Below, in pieces: positions 1-11,221 of a stretch of DNA of 64,000 nucleotides. The notes beneath the pieces were generated by a model. The model did not search any database and had not been told where the DNA came from. It saw only the letters and a list, made by a program, of their open reading frames with translations. Both the position numbers and the translations under genes were made by a program. Every line of letters starts with the position of its first letter. The stretch's first letter is position 1. Origin of the DNA: Emticicia sp965283955 (GTDB lineage Bacteria > Bacteroidota > Bacteroidia > Cytophagales > Spirosomataceae); the NCBI GenBank assembly GCA_965283955.1, contig CBDIQW010000001.1, forward strand, positions 3,844,001 to 3,908,000, read 5' to 3'.

Positions 1-1
1 A

Positions 2-3000
2 GTTCAACCAATTTGTAATTCATCTAATGGTAGTGTAACCTTAACAGGGACAGGAGGTAGTGGCGTACTTACGTATAATGTAGATGGAGGTTTATATGGA
101 AATACAAATATATTTACAAATTTAGCAGCAGGGCCTCATATTTTTACTGTCAAGGATGCAAATGGCTGTATCGGGACGCTGAATGTTGTATTATCAAATC
201 AGACCAGCACTATCACACTGACCAATAGTGTAGTATGTGATAATTTAGGTAATGGTACTGTGAGTTTAACGGCAAGTGGTGGTACGAGTCCTTACCAGTA
301 CAGTAATGGAACTGGATTTGTTGCGAGTAATTTATTCACTAAGGTATCCACAGGTTCATATACATACACGGTTAAAGATTCCAACGGCTGTACGGCAAGC
401 ACGACAGCAACTATAAGTTGTAATGTAGTGTGTAATAATGTGCCTTATAAATATTGTGTAGGTTCACAGATAGAGATAGATGCCATAGCAGATGCAGGCT
501 ATAGTAATTATCAATGGTATAAGAATGGGGTGTTGATAACAGGAGCTATCACCCAGACATATAAAATAACGAGTGTAGGAATTTACACATTTACGGCTGA
601 TGTAGGAGTAGGAATTTCAAGTTGTAGTGGCAATTTATGTTGTCCTGTAGTAGTAGAGTATTACCCAACAATAAGTTTAACAAGTACAGCTACACAACCA
701 AGTTGTGGCGTTAGCAATGGCAGTGTAAGTTTATCAGCGAGCAATGGTAGCAGCCCCTATGTATATAGCAGAGATGGCATCAACTACGGAAGCAGCAATG
801 TCTTCAGTGGCTTGAGTGCTGGCAGTTATACATTCTATGTCAAAGATGCCAATGGTTGTGTGAGCAGCACGACAGTAAATTTGACAAGTTCATCATCCAA
901 CTTGGTTTTAACTGGTACACCGACGCAACCAAGTTGTGGCGTTAGCAATGGCAGTGTAAGTTTATCGGCGAGCAATGGCAGCAGCCCCTATGTATATAGC
1001 AGAGATGGCATCAACTATGTGAGCAGCAATGTCTTCAGTGGCTTGAGTGCTGGCAGTTATACATTCTATGTGAAAGATGCCAATGGTTGTGTGAGCAGCA
1101 CGACAGTAAATTTGACAAGTTCATTATCCAACTTGATTTTAACTGGTACACCGACACAACCAAGTTGTGGCGTTAGCAATGGCAGTATAAGTTTATTGGC
1201 GAGTAATGGTATCAGCCCCTATGTATATAGCAGAGATGGCATCAACTATGTAAGCAGCAATGTCTTCAGTGGCTTGAGTGCTGGTAGTTATACTTTCTAT
1301 GTCAAAGATGCCAATGGTTGTGTGAGCAGCACGACAGTAAATTTGACAAGTTCATTATCCAACTTGGTTTTAACTGGTACACCGACACAACCAAGTTGTG
1401 GCGTTAGCAATGGCAGTGTAAGTTTATCAGCGAGCAATGGTAGCAGCCCCTATGTATATAGCAGAGATGGCATCAACTACGGAAGCAGCAATGTCTTCAG
1501 TGGCTTGAGTGCTGGCAGTTATACATTCTATGTCAAAGATGCCAATGGTTGTGTGAGCAGCACGACAGTGAATTTGACAAGTTCATCATCCAACTTGGTT
1601 TTAACTGGTACACCGACGCAACCAAGTTGTGGCGTTAGCAATGGCAGTGTAAGTTTATCGGCGAGCAATGGCAGCAGCCCCTATGTATATAGCAGAGATG
1701 GCATCAACTATGTGAGCAGCAATGTCTTCAGTGGCTTGAGTGCTGGCAGTTATACATTCTATGTGAAAGATGCCAATGGTTGTGTGAGCAGCACGACAGT
1801 AAATTTGACAAGTTCATTATCCAACTTGATTTTAACTGGTACACCGACACAACCAAGTTGTGGCGTTAGCAATGGCAGTATAAGTTTATTGGCGAGTAAT
1901 GGTATCAGCCCCTATGTATATAGCAGAGATGGCATCAACTATGTGAGCAGCAATGTCTTCAGTGGCTTGAGTGCTGGCAGTTATACATTCTATGTGAAAG
2001 ATGCCAATGGTTGTGTGAGCAGCACGACAGTGAATTTGACAAGTTCATCATCCAACTTGGTTTTAACTGGTACTGCAAGTCAACCAAGCTGTGGCGTTAG
2101 CAATGGCAGTGTAAGTTTATCGGCGAGCAATGGTATCAGCCCCTATGTATATAGCAAAGATGGTATCAACTACGGAAGCAGCAATGTCTTCAATGGCTTG
2201 AGTGCTGGCAGTTATACATTCTATGTGAAAGATGCCAATGGTTGTGTGAGCAGCACGACAGTGAATTTGACAAGTTCATCATCCAACTTGGTTTTAACTG
2301 GTACACCGACACAACCAAGTTGTGGCGTTAGCAATGGCAGTGTAAGTTTATCAGCGAGTAATGGTAGCAGCCCCTATGTATATAGCAAAGACGGTATCAA
2401 CTACGGAAGCAGCAATGTCTTCAGTGGCTTGAGTGCTGGTAGTTACACTTTCTATGTTAAAGATGCCAATGGTTGTGTGAGCAGCACGACAGTAAATTTG
2501 ACAAGTTCATTATCCAACTTGGTTTTAACTGGTACACCGACACAACCAAGTTGTGGCGTTAGCAATGGCAGTGTAAGTTTATCAGCGAGCAATGGTAGCA
2601 GCCCCTATGTATATAGCAAAGATGGTATCAACTACGGAAGCAGCAATGTCTTCAATGGCTTGAGTGCAGGTAGTTATACTTTCTATGTTAAAGATGCGAA
2701 TGGTTGTGTGAGCAGCACGACAGTTAATTTGACAAGTTCACCATCAAATTTAAGTTTAGTAAGCACACCAACGCAACCAACTTGTGGTGGAACCAACGGT
2801 AGTGTAAGTTTATCAGCGAGTAATGGTAGCAGCCCCTATGTATATAGCAAAGACGGTATCAACTACGGAAGCAGCAATGTCTTCAGTGGCTTGAGTGCTG
2901 GTAGTTACACTTTCTATGTTAAAGATGCCAATGGTTGTGTGAGCAGCACGACAGTAAATTTGACAAGTTCATTATCCAACTTGGTTTTAACTGGTACACC

Positions 3001-6000
3001 GACACAACCAAGTTGTGGCGTTAGCAATGGCAGTGTAAGTTTATCAGCGAGCAATGGTAGCAGCCCCTATGTATATAGCAAAGATGGTATAAACTACGGA
3101 AGCAGCAATGTCTTCAATGGCTTGAGTGCAGGTAGTTATACTTTCTATGTTAAAGATGCGAATGGTTGTGTGAGCAGCACGACAGTTAATTTGACAAGTT
3201 CACCATCAAATTTAAGTTTAGTAAGCACACCAACGCAACCAACTTGTGGTGGAACCAACGGTAGTGTAAGTTTATCAGCGAGCAATGGTATCAGCCCCTA
3301 TGTATATAGCAGAGATGGCATCAACTATGTGAGCAGCAATGTCTTCAGTGGCTTGAGTGCAGGTAGTTATACATTCTATGTCAAAGATGCGAATGGTTGT
3401 GTGAGCAGCACGACAGTAAATTTGACAAGTTCATTATCCAACTTGATTTTAACTGGTACACCGACACAACCAAGTTGTGGCGTTAGCAATGGCAGTGTAA
3501 GTTTATTGGCGAGTAATGGCAGCAGCCCCTATGTATATAGCAAAGACGGCATCAACTATGTGAGCAGCAATGTCTTCAGTGGATTGATAGCTGGCAGTTA
3601 TACATTCTATGTTAAAGATGCCAATGGTTGTGTGAGCAGCACGAGTGTCAGCTTAACCAGCACGTCATCCAACTTGGTTTTAACTGGTACACCGACACAA
3701 CCAAGTTGTGGCGTTAGCAACGGCAGTGTAAGTTTATCGGCGAGCAATGGCAGCAGCCCCTATGTATATAGCAAAGATGGTATAAACTACGGAAGCAGCA
3801 ATGTCTTCAATGGCTTGAGTGCAGGTAGTTACACATTCTATGTCAAAGAGGTCAATGGTTGTGTGAGCAGCACGACAGTGAATTTGACAAGTTCATCATC
3901 CAACTTGGTTTTAACTGGTACTGCAAGTCAACCAAGCTGTGGCGTTAGCAATGGCAGTGTAAGTTTATCGGCGAGCAATGGTATCAGCCCCTATGTATAT
4001 AGCAAAGATGGTATAAACTACGGAAGCAGCAATGTCTTCAATGGCTTGAGTGCTGGCAGTTATACATTCTATGTGAAAGATGCCAATGGTTGTGTGAGCA
4101 GCACGACAGTGAATTTGACAAGTTCATCATCCAACTTGGTTTTAACTGGTACACCGACACAACCAAGTTGTGGCGTTAGTAATGGCAGTGTAAGTTTATC
4201 GGCGAGCAATGGCAGCAGCCCCTATGTATATAGCAGAGATGGCATCAACTATGTGAGCAGCAATGTCTTCAGTGGCTTGAGTGCTGGCAGTTATACATTC
4301 TATGTCAAAGAGGTCAATGGTTGTGTGAGCAGCACGACAGTGAATTTGACAAGTTCATCATCCAACTTGGTTTTAACTGGTACACCGACACAACCAAGTT
4401 GTGGCGTTAGCAATGGCAGTGTAAGTTTATCAGCGAGCAATGGTAGCAGCCCCTATGTATATAGCAAAGATGGTATCAACTACGGAAGCAGCAATGTCTT
4501 CAATGGCTTGAGTGCAGGTAGTTATACTTTCTATGTGAAAGATGCCAATGGTTGTGTGAGCAGCACGACAGTAAATTTGACAAGTTCATTATCCAACTTG
4601 GTTTTAACTGGTACTGCAAGTCAACCAAGCTGTGGCGTTAGCAATGGCAGTGTAAGTTTATCAGCGAGCAATGGTAGCAGCCCCTATGTATATAGCAGAG
4701 ATGGCATCAACTACGGAAGCAGCAATGTCTTCAGTGGCTTGAGTGCTGGCAGTTATACATTCTATGTCAAAGATGCCAATGGTTGTGTGAGCAGCACGAC
4801 AGTGAATTTGACAAGTTCATCATCCAACTTGGTTTTAACTGGTACACCGACGCAACCAAGTTGTGGCGTTAGCAATGGCAGTGTAAGTTTATCGGCGAGC
4901 AATGGCAGCAGCCCCTATGTATATAGCAGAGATGGCATCAACTATGTGAGCAGCAATGTCTTCAGTGGCTTGAGTGCTGGCAGTTATACATTCTATGTCA
5001 AAGATGCGAATGGTTGTGTGAGCAGCACGATAGTGAATTTGACAAGTTCATTATCCAACTTGGTTTTAACTGGTACACCGACACAACCAAGTTGTGGCGT
5101 TAGCAATGGCAGTGTAAGTTTATCGGCGAGCAATGGCAGCAGCCCCTATGTATATAGCAGAGATGGCATCAACTATGTGAGCAGCAATGTCTTCAGTGGC
5201 TTGAGTGCAGGTAGTTATACATTCTATGTCAAAGAGGTCAATGGTTGTGTGAGCAGCACGACAGTGAATTTGACAAGTTCACCATCAAATTTAAGTTTAG
5301 TAAGCACACCAACGCAACCAACTTGTGGTGGAACCAACGGTAGTGTAAGTTTATTGGCAAGCAATGGTAGCAGCCCCTATGTATATAGCAGAGATGGCAT
5401 CAACTATGTGAGCAGCAATGTCTTCAGTGGCTTGAGTGCTGGCAGTTATACATTCTATGTCAAAGATGCGAATGGTTGTGTGAGCAGCACGAGTGTCAGC
5501 CTAACCAGCACGTCATCCAACTTGGTTTTAACTGGTACACCGACACAACCAAGTTGTGGCGTTAGCAACGGCAGTGTAAGTTTATCGGCGAGCAATGGCA
5601 GCAGCCCCTATGTATATAGCAAAGATGGTATAAACTACGGAAGCAGCAATGTCTTCAATGGCTTGAGTGCAGGTAGTTATACTTTCTATGTTAAAGATGC
5701 GAATGGTTGTGTGAGCAGCACGACAGTGAATTTGACAAGTTCACCATCCAACTTGGTTTTAACTGGTACACCAACGCAACCAAGTTGTGGCGTTAGCAAT
5801 GGCAGTGTAAGTTTATCGGCGAGCAATGGCAGCAGCCCCTATGTATATAGCAGAGATGGCATCAACTATGTAAGCAGCAATGTCTTCAGTGGCTTGAGTG
5901 CTGGCAGTTATACATTCTATGTGAAAGATGCCAATGGTTGTGTGAGCAGCACGACAGTGAATTTGACAAGTTCATCATCCAACTTGGTTTTAACTGGTAC

Positions 6001-9000
6001 TGCAAGTCAACCAAGCTGTGGCGTTAGCAATGGCAGTGTAAGTTTATCGGCGAGCAATGGTATCAGCCCCTATGTATATAGCAAAGATGGTATAAACTAC
6101 GGAAGCAGCAATGTCTTCAATGGCTTGAGTGCTGGCAGTTATACATTCTATGTGAAAGATGCCAATGGTTGTGTGAGCAGCACGACAGTGAATTTGACAA
6201 GTTCATCATCCAACTTGGTTTTAACTGGTACACCGACACAACCAAGTTGTGGCGTTAGTAATGGCAGTGTAAGTTTATCGGCGAGCAATGGCAGCAGCCC
6301 CTATGTATATAGCAGAGATGGCATCAACTATGTGAGCAGCAATGTCTTCAGTGGATTGATAGCTGGCAGTTATACATTCTATGTTAAAGATGCCAATGGT
6401 TGTGTGAGCAGCACGAGTGTCAGCTTAACCAGCACGTCATCCAACTTGGTTTTAACTGGTACACCGACACAACCAAGTTGTGGCGTTAGCAACGGCAGTG
6501 TAAGTTTATCGGCGAGCAATGGCAGCAGCCCCTATGTATATAGCAAAGACGGTATCAACTATGTAAGCAGCAATGTCTTCAGTGGCTTGAGTGCTGGCAG
6601 TTATACATTCTATGTGAAAGATGCCAATGGTTGTGTGAGCAGCACGACAGTGAATTTGACAAGTTCATCATCCAACTTGGTTTTAACTGGTACTGCAAGT
6701 CAACCAAGCTGTGGCGTTAGCAATGGCAGTGTAAGTTTATCGGCGAGCAATGGTATCAGCCCCTATGTATATAGCAAAGATGGTATAAACTACGGAAGCA
6801 GCAATGTCTTCAATGGCTTGAGTGCTGGCAGTTATACATTCTATGTGAAAGATGCCAATGGTTGTGTGAGCAGCACGACAGTGAATTTGACAAGTTCATC
6901 ATCCAACTTGGTTTTAACTGGTACACCGACACAACCAAGTTGTGGCGTTAGCAATGGCAGTGTAAGTTTATCGGCGAGCAATGGCAGCAGCCCCTATGTA
7001 TATAGCAGAGATGGCATCAACTATGTGAGCAGCAATGTCTTCAGTGGCTTGAGTGCTGGCAGTTATACATTCTATGTCAAAGAGGTCAATGGTTGTGTGA
7101 GCAGCACGACAGTAAATTTGACAAGTTCATTATCCAACTTGGTTTTAACTGGTACACCGACACAACCAAGTTGTGGCGTTAGCAATGGCAGTATAAGTTT
7201 ATTGGCGAGTAATGGTATCAGCCCCTATGTATATAGCAAAGACGGCATCAACTATGTGAGCAGCAATGTCTTCAGTGGATTGATAGCTGGCAGTTATACA
7301 TTCTATGTTAAAGATGCGAATGGTTGTGTGAGCAGCACGACAGTGAATTTGACAAGTTCACCATCAAATTTAAGTTTAGTAAGCACACCAACGCAACCAA
7401 CTTGTGGTGGAACCAACGGTAGTGTAAGTTTATCAGCGAGCAATGGTATCAGCCCCTATGTATATAGCAAAGATGGTATCAACTATGTGAGCAGCAATGT
7501 CTTCAGTGGCTTGAGTGCTGGTAGTTATACATTCTATGTCAAAGATGCCAATGGTTGTGTGAGCAGCACGACAGTGAATTTGACAAGTTCACCATCCAAC
7601 TTGGTTTTAACTGGTACACCAACGCAACCAAGTTGTGGCGTTAGCAATGGCAGTGTAAGTTTATCAGCGAGCAATGGTAGCAGCCCCTATGTATATAGCA
7701 GAGATGGCATCAACTACGGAAGCAGCAATGTCTTCAGTGGCTTGAGTGCTGGCAGTTATACTTTCTATGTCAAAGATGCCAATGGTTGTGTGAGCAGCAC
7801 GACAGTGAATTTGACAAGTTCACCATCAAATTTAAGTTTAGTAAGCACACCAACGCAACCAACTTGTGGTGGAACCAACGGTAGTGTAAGTTTATCAGCG
7901 AGCAATGGTATCAGCCCCTATGTATATAGCAAAGATGGTATCAACTATGTGAGCAGCAATGTCTTCAGTGGCTTGAGTGCTGGTAGTTATACATTCTATG
8001 TCAAAGATGCCAATGGTTGTGTGAGCAGCACGAGTGTCAGCCTAACCAGCACGTCATCCAACTTGGTTTTAACTGGTACACCGACGCAACCAAGTTGTGG
8101 CGTTAGCAATGGCAGTGTAAGTTTATCAGCGAGTAATGGTAGCAGCCCTTATTTATATAGCAGAGATGGCATCAACTATGTGAGCAGCAATGTCTTCAGT
8201 GGCTTGAGTGCTGGCAGTTATACATTCTATGTCAAAGATGCGAATGGTTGTGTGAGCAGCACGACAGTAAATTTGACAAGTTCATTATCCAACTTGATTT
8301 TAACTGGTACACCGACACAACCAAGTTGTGGCGTTAGCAATGGCAGTATAAGTTTATTGGCGAGTAATGGTATCAGCCCCTATGTATATAGCAGAGATGG
8401 CATCAACTATGTAAGCAGCAATGTCTTCAGTGGCTTGAGTGCTGGCAGTTATACATTCTATGTGAAAGATGCCAATGGTTGTGTGAGCAGCACGACAGTG
8501 AATTTGACAAGTTCATCATCCAACTTGGTTTTAACTGGTACTGCAAGTCAACCAAGCTGTGGCGTTAGCAATGGCAGTGTAAGTTTATCAGCGAGTAATG
8601 GTAGCAGCCCTTATTTATATAGCAGAGATGGCATCAACTATGTGAGCAGCAATGTCTTCAGTGGCTTGAGTGCAGGTAGTTATACATTCTATGTCAAAGA
8701 TGCGAATGGTTGTGTGAGCAGCACGACAGTAAATTTGACAAGTTCATTATCCAACTTGATTTTAACTGGTACACCGACACAACCAAGTTGTGGCGTTAGC
8801 AATGGCAGTATAAGTTTATTGGCGAGTAATGGTATCAGCCCCTATGTATATAGCAGAGATGGCATCAACTATGTAAGCAGCAATGTCTTCAGTGGCTTGA
8901 GTGCTGGCAGTTATACATTCTATGTGAAAGATGCCAATGGTTGTGTGAGCAGCACGACAGTGAATTTGACAAGTTCATCATCCAACTTGGTTTTAACTGG

Positions 9001-11221
9001 TACTGCAAGTCAACCAAGCTGTGGCGTTAGCAATGGCAGTGTAAGTTTATCGGCGAGCAATGGTATCAGCCCCTATGTATATAGCAAAGATGGTATCAAC
9101 TACGGAAGCAGCAATGTCTTCAATGGCTTGAGTGCTGGCAGTTATACATTCTATGTGAAAGATGCCAATGGTTGTGTGAGCAGCACGACAGTGAATTTGA
9201 CAAGTTCATCATCCAACTTGGTTTTAACTGGTACACCGACACAACCAAGTTGTGGCGTTAGCAATGGCAGTGTAAGTTTATCAGCGAGTAATGGTAGCAG
9301 CCCCTATGTATATAGCAAAGACGGTATCAACTACGGAAGCAGCAATGTCTTCAGTGGCTTGAGTGCTGGTAGTTACACTTTCTATGTTAAAGATGCCAAT
9401 GGTTGTGTGAGCAGCACGACAGTAAATTTGACAAGTTCATTATCCAACTTGGTTTTAACTGGTACACCGACACAACCAAGTTGTGGCGTTAGCAATGGCA
9501 GTGTAAGTTTATCAGCGAGCAATGGTAGCAGCCCCTATGTATATAGCAAAGATGGTATCAACTACGGAAGCAGCAATGTCTTCAATGGCTTGAGTGCAGG
9601 TAGTTATACTTTCTATGTTAAAGATGCGAATGGTTGTGTGAGCAGCACGACAGTAAATTTGACAAGTTCACCATCAAATTTAAGTTTAGTAAGCACACCA
9701 ACGCAACCAACTTGTGGTGGAACCAACGGTAGTGTAAGTTTATCAGCGAGTAATGGTAGCAGCCCCTATGTATATAGCAAAGACGGTATCAACTACGGAA
9801 GCAGCAATGTCTTCAGTGGCTTGAGTGCTGGTAGTTACACTTTCTATGTTAAAGATGCCAATGGTTGTGTGAGCAGCACGACAGTAAATTTGACAAGTTC
9901 ATTATCCAACTTGGTTTTAACTGGTACACCGACACAACCAAGTTGTGGCGTTAGCAATGGCAGTGTAAGTTTATCAGCGAGCAATGGTAGCAGCCCCTAT
10001 GTATATAGCAAAGATGGTATAAACTACGGAAGCAGCAATGTCTTCAATGGCTTGAGTGCAGGTAGTTATACTTTCTATGTGAAAGATGCCAATGGTTGTG
10101 TGAGCAGCACGACAGTGAATTTGACAAGTTCATCATCCAACTTGGTTTTAACTGGTACACCGACACAACCAAGTTGTGGCGTTAGTAATGGCAGTGTAAG
10201 TTTATCGGCGAGCAATGGTATCAGCCCCTATGTATATAGCAAAGATGGTATAAACTACGGAAGCAGCAATGTCTTCAATGGCTTGAGTGCAGGTAGTTAC
10301 ACATTCTATGTCAAAGAGGTCAATGGTTGTGTGAGCAGCACGACAGTGAATTTGACAAGTTCATTATCCAACTTGGTTTTAACTGGTACACCAACGCAAC
10401 CAAGTTGTGGTGTTAGCAATGGCAGTGTAAGTTTATCAGCGAGTAATGGTAGCAGCCCCTATGTATATAGCAAAGACGGTATCAACTACGGAAGCAGCAA
10501 TGTCTTCAGTGGCTTGAGTGCTGGTAGTTATACTTTCTATGTCAAAGATGCCAATGGTTGTGTGAGCAGCACGACAGTGAATTTGACAAGTTCATTATCC
10601 AACTTGGTTTTAACTGGTACACCGACACAACCAAGTTGTGGCGTTAGTAATGGCAGTGTAAGTTTATCGGCGAGCAATGGCAGCAGCCCCTATGTATATA
10701 GCAGAGATGGCATCAACTATGTGAGCAGCAATGTCTTCAGTGGCTTGAGTGCTGGCAGTTATACTTTCTATGTGAAAGATGCGAATGGTTGTGTGAGCAG
10801 CACGACAGTGAATTTGACAAGTTCATCATCCAACTTGGTTTTAACTGGTACACCGACACAACCAAGTTGTGGCGTTAGCAATGGCAGTGTAAGTTTATCG
10901 GCGAGTAATGGTATCAGCCCCTATGTATATAGCAAAGACGGCATCAACTATGTGAGCAGCAATGTCTTCAGTGGATTGATAGCTGGCAGTTATACATTCT
11001 ATGTTAAAGATGCCAATGGTTGTGTGAGCAGCACGACAGTGAATTTGACAAGTTCACCATCCAACTTGGTTTTAACTGGTACACCAACGCAACCAAGTTG
11101 TGGCGTTAGCAATGGCAGTGTAAGTTTATCAGCGAGTAATGGTAGCAGCCCCTATGTATATAGCAAAGACGGTATCAAACTACGGAAGCAGCAATGTCTT
11201 CAGTGGCTTGAGTGCAGGTAG
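2..11221 (+). CDS. Giant SprB-repeat surface adhesin, segment 1 (5' end outside window)
   Basis: The frame is open from base 2, so the start codon lies upstream. Degenerate SprB-like units occupy about 2-420, with the motifs KDANGC and NGSVTL. A Cys-containing Ig/PKD-like stretch follows at about 421-660, and then the near-identical 77-residue SprB repeats (family PF13573) begin. Each unit carries PSCGVSNGSVSL, SPYVYS.DGINY, GLSAGSYTFYVKDANGC and VSSTTVNLT, with two cysteines per unit. In Flavobacterium johnsoniae, SprB is a mobile cell-surface gliding adhesin exported by T9SS; a similar adhesive role here is inference. The segment stops at 11221 only because of one extra A in the AAA run at 11177-11179, where sister repeats have AA. 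The protein continues in the next frame, so this is not a natural C-terminus. No signal peptide is visible because the N-terminus is missing. Confidence 0.93.
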   Translation, partial: VQPICNSSNGSVTLTGTGGSGVLTYNVDGGLYGNTNIFTNLAAGPHIFTVKDANGCIGTLNVVLSNQTSTITLTNSVVCDNLGNGTVSLTASGGTSPYQYSNGTGFVASNLFTKVSTGSYTYTVKDSNGCTASTTATISCNVVCNNVPYKYCVGSQIEIDAIADAGYSNYQWYKNGVLITGAITQTYKITSVGIYTFTADVGVGISSCSGNLCCPVVVEYYPTISLTSTATQPSCGVSNGSVSLSASNGSSPYVYSRDGINYGSSNVFSGLSAGSYTFYVKDANGCVSSTTVNLTSSSSNLVLTGTPTQPSCGVSNGSVSLSASNGSSPYVYSRDGINYVSSNVFSGLSAGSYTFYVKDANGCVSSTTVNLTSSLSNLILTGTPTQPSCGVSNGSISLLASNGISPYVYSRDGINYVSSNVFSGLSAGSYTFYVKDANGCVSSTTVNLTSSLSNLVLTGTPTQPSCGVSNGSVSLSASNGSSPYVYSRDGINYGSSNVFSGLSAGSYTFYVKDANGCVSSTTVNLTSSSSNLVLTGTPTQPSCGVSNGSVSLSASNGSSPYVYSRDGINYVSSNVFSGLSAGSYTFYVKDANGCVSSTTVNLTSSLSNLILTGTPTQPSCGVSNGSISLLASNGISPYVYSRDGINYVSSNVFSGLSAGSYTFYVKDANGCVSSTTVNLTSSSSNLVLTGTASQPSCGVSNGSVSLSASNGISPYVYSKDGINYGSSNVFNGLSAGSYTFYVKDANGCVSSTTVNLTSSSSNLVLTGTPTQPSCGVSNGSVSLSASNGSSPYVYSKDGINYGSSNVFSGLSAGSYTFYVKDANGCVSSTTVNLTSSLSNLVLTGTPTQPSCGVSNGSVSLSASNGSSPYVYSKDGINYGSSNVFNGLSAGSYTFYVKDANGCVSSTTVNLTSSPSNLSLVSTPTQPTCGGTNGSVSLSASNGSSPYVYSKDGINYGSSNVFSGLSAGSYTFYVKDANGCVSSTTVNLTSSLSNLVLTGTPTQPSCGVSNGSVSLSASNGSSPYVYSKDGINYGSSNVFNGLSAGSYTFYVKDANGCVSSTTVNLTSSPSNLSLVSTPTQPTCGGTNGSVSLSASNGISPYVYSRDGINYVSSNVFSGLSAGSYTFYVKDANGCVSSTTVNLTSSLSNLILTGTPTQPSCGVSNGSVSLLASNGSSPYVYSKDGINYVSSNVFSGLIAGSYTFYVKDANGCVSSTSVSLTSTSSNLVLTGTPTQPSCGVSNGSVSLSASNGSSPYVYSKDGINYGSSNVFNGLSAGSYTFYVKEVNGCVSSTTVNLTSSSSNLVLTGTASQPSCGVSNGSVSLSASNGISPYVYSKDGINYGSSNVFNGLSAGSYTFYVKDANGCVSSTTVNLTSSSSNLVLTGTPTQPSCGVSNGSVSLSASNGSSPYVYSRDGINYVSSNVFSGLSAGSYTFYVKEVNGCVSSTTVNLTSSSSNLVLTGTPTQPSCGVSNGSVSLSASNGSSPYVYSKDGINYGSSNVFNGLSAGSYTFYVKDANGCVSSTTVNLTSSLSNLVLTGTASQPSCGVSNGSVSLSASNGSSPYVYSRDGINYGSSNVFSGLSAGSYTFYVKDANGCVSSTTVNLTSSSSNLVLTGTPTQPSCGVSNGSVSLSASNGSSPYVYSRDGINYVSSNVFSGLSAGSYTFYVKDANGCVSSTIVNLTSSLSNLVLTGTPTQPSCGVSNGSVSLSASNGSSPYVYSRDGINYVSSNVFSGLSAGSYTFYVKEVNGCVSSTTVNLTSSPSNLSLVSTPTQPTCGGTNGSVSLLASNGSSPYVYSRDGINYVSSNVFSGLSAGSYTFYVKDANGCVSSTSVSLTSTSSNLVLTGTPTQPSCGVSNGSVSLSASNGSSPYVYSKDGINYGSSNVFNGLSAGSYTFYVKDANGCVSSTTVNLTSSPSNLVLTGTPTQPSCGVSNGSVSLSASNGSSPYVYSRDGINYVSSNVFSGLSAGSYTFYVKDANGCVSSTTVNLTSSSSNLVLTGTASQPSCGVSNGSVSLSASNGISPYVYSKDGINYGSSNVFNGLSAGSYTFYVKDANGCVSSTTVNLTSSSSNLVLTGTPTQPSCGVSNGSVSLSASNGSSPYVYSRDGINYVSSNVFSGLIAGSYTFYVKDANGCVSSTSVSLTSTSSNLVLTGTPTQPSCGVSNGSVSLSASNGSSPYVYSKDGINYVSSNVFSGLSAGSYTFYVKDANGCVSSTTVNLTSSSSNLVLTGTASQPSCGVSNGSVSLSASNGISPYVYSKDGINYGSSNVFNGLSAGSYTFYVKDANGCVSSTTVNLTSSSSNLVLTGTPTQPSCGVSNGSVSLSASNGSSPYVYSRDGINYVSSNVFSGLSAGSYTFYVKEVNGCVSSTTVNLTSSLSNLVLTGTPTQPSCGVSNGSISLLASNGISPYVYSKDGINYVSSNVFSGLIAGSYTFYVKDANGCVSSTTVNLTSSPSNLSLVSTPTQPTCGGTNGSVSLSASNGISPYVYSKDGINYVSSNVFSGLSAGSYTFYVKDANGCVSSTTVNLTSSPSNLVLTGTPTQPSCGVSNGSVSLSASNGSSPYVYSRDGINYGSSNVFSGLSAGSYTFYVKDANGCVSSTTVNLTSSPSNLSLVSTPTQPTCGGTNGSVSLSASNGISPYVYSKDGINYVSSNVFSGLSAGSYTFYVKDANGCVSSTSVSLTSTSSNLVLTGTPTQPSCGVSNGSVSLSASNGSSPYLYSRDGINYVSSNVFSGLSAGSYTFYVKDANGCVSSTTVNLTSSLSNLILTGTPTQPSCGVSNGSISLLASNGISPYVYSRDGINYVSSNVFSGLSAGSYTFYVKDANGCVSSTTVNLTSSSSNLVLTGTASQPSCGVSNGSVSLSASNGSSPYLYSRDGINYVSSNVFSGLSAGSYTFYVKDANGCVSSTTVNLTSSLSNLILTGTPTQPSCGVSNGSISLLASNGISPYVYSRDGINYVSSNVFSGLSAGSYTFYVKDANGCVSSTTVNLTSSSSNLVLTGTASQPSCGVSNGSVSLSASNGISPYVYSKDGINYGSSNVFNGLSAGSYTFYVKDANGCVSSTTVNLTSSSSNLVLTGTPTQPSCGVSNGSVSLSASNGSSPYVYSKDGINYGSSNVFSGLSAGSYTFYVKDANGCVSSTTVNLTSSLSNLVLTGTPTQPSCGVSNGSVSLSASNGSSPYVYSKDGINYGSSNVFNGLSAGSYTFYVKDANGCVSSTTVNLTSSPSNLSLVSTPTQPTCGGTNGSVSLSASNGSSPYVYSKDGINYGSSNVFSGLSAGSYTFYVKDANGCVSSTTVNLTSSLSNLVLTGTPTQPSCGVSNGSVSLSASNGSSPYVYSKDGINYGSSNVFNGLSAGSYTFYVKDANGCVSSTTVNLTSSSSNLVLTGTPTQPSCGVSNGSVSLSASNGISPYVYSKDGINYGSSNVFNGLSAGSYTFYVKEVNGCVSSTTVNLTSSLSNLVLTGTPTQPSCGVSNGSVSLSASNGSSPYVYSKDGINYGSSNVFSGLSAGSYTFYVKDANGCVSSTTVNLTSSLSNLVLTGTPTQPSCGVSNGSVSLSASNGSSPYVYSRDGINYVSSNVFSGLSAGSYTFYVKDANGCVSSTTVNLTSSSSNLVLTGTPTQPSCGVSNGSVSLSASNGISPYVYSKDGINYVSSNVFSGLIAGSYTFYVKDANGCVSSTTVNLTSSPSNLVLTGTPTQPSCGVSNGSVSLSASNGSSPYVYSKDGIKLRKQQCLQWLECR

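Noticed and set aside
11139..11180. Separate gene start at ATG 11139
   Set aside because: The first residues are an out-of-frame reading of a repeat unit. The frame becomes meaningful only after the extra base at 11177-11179.
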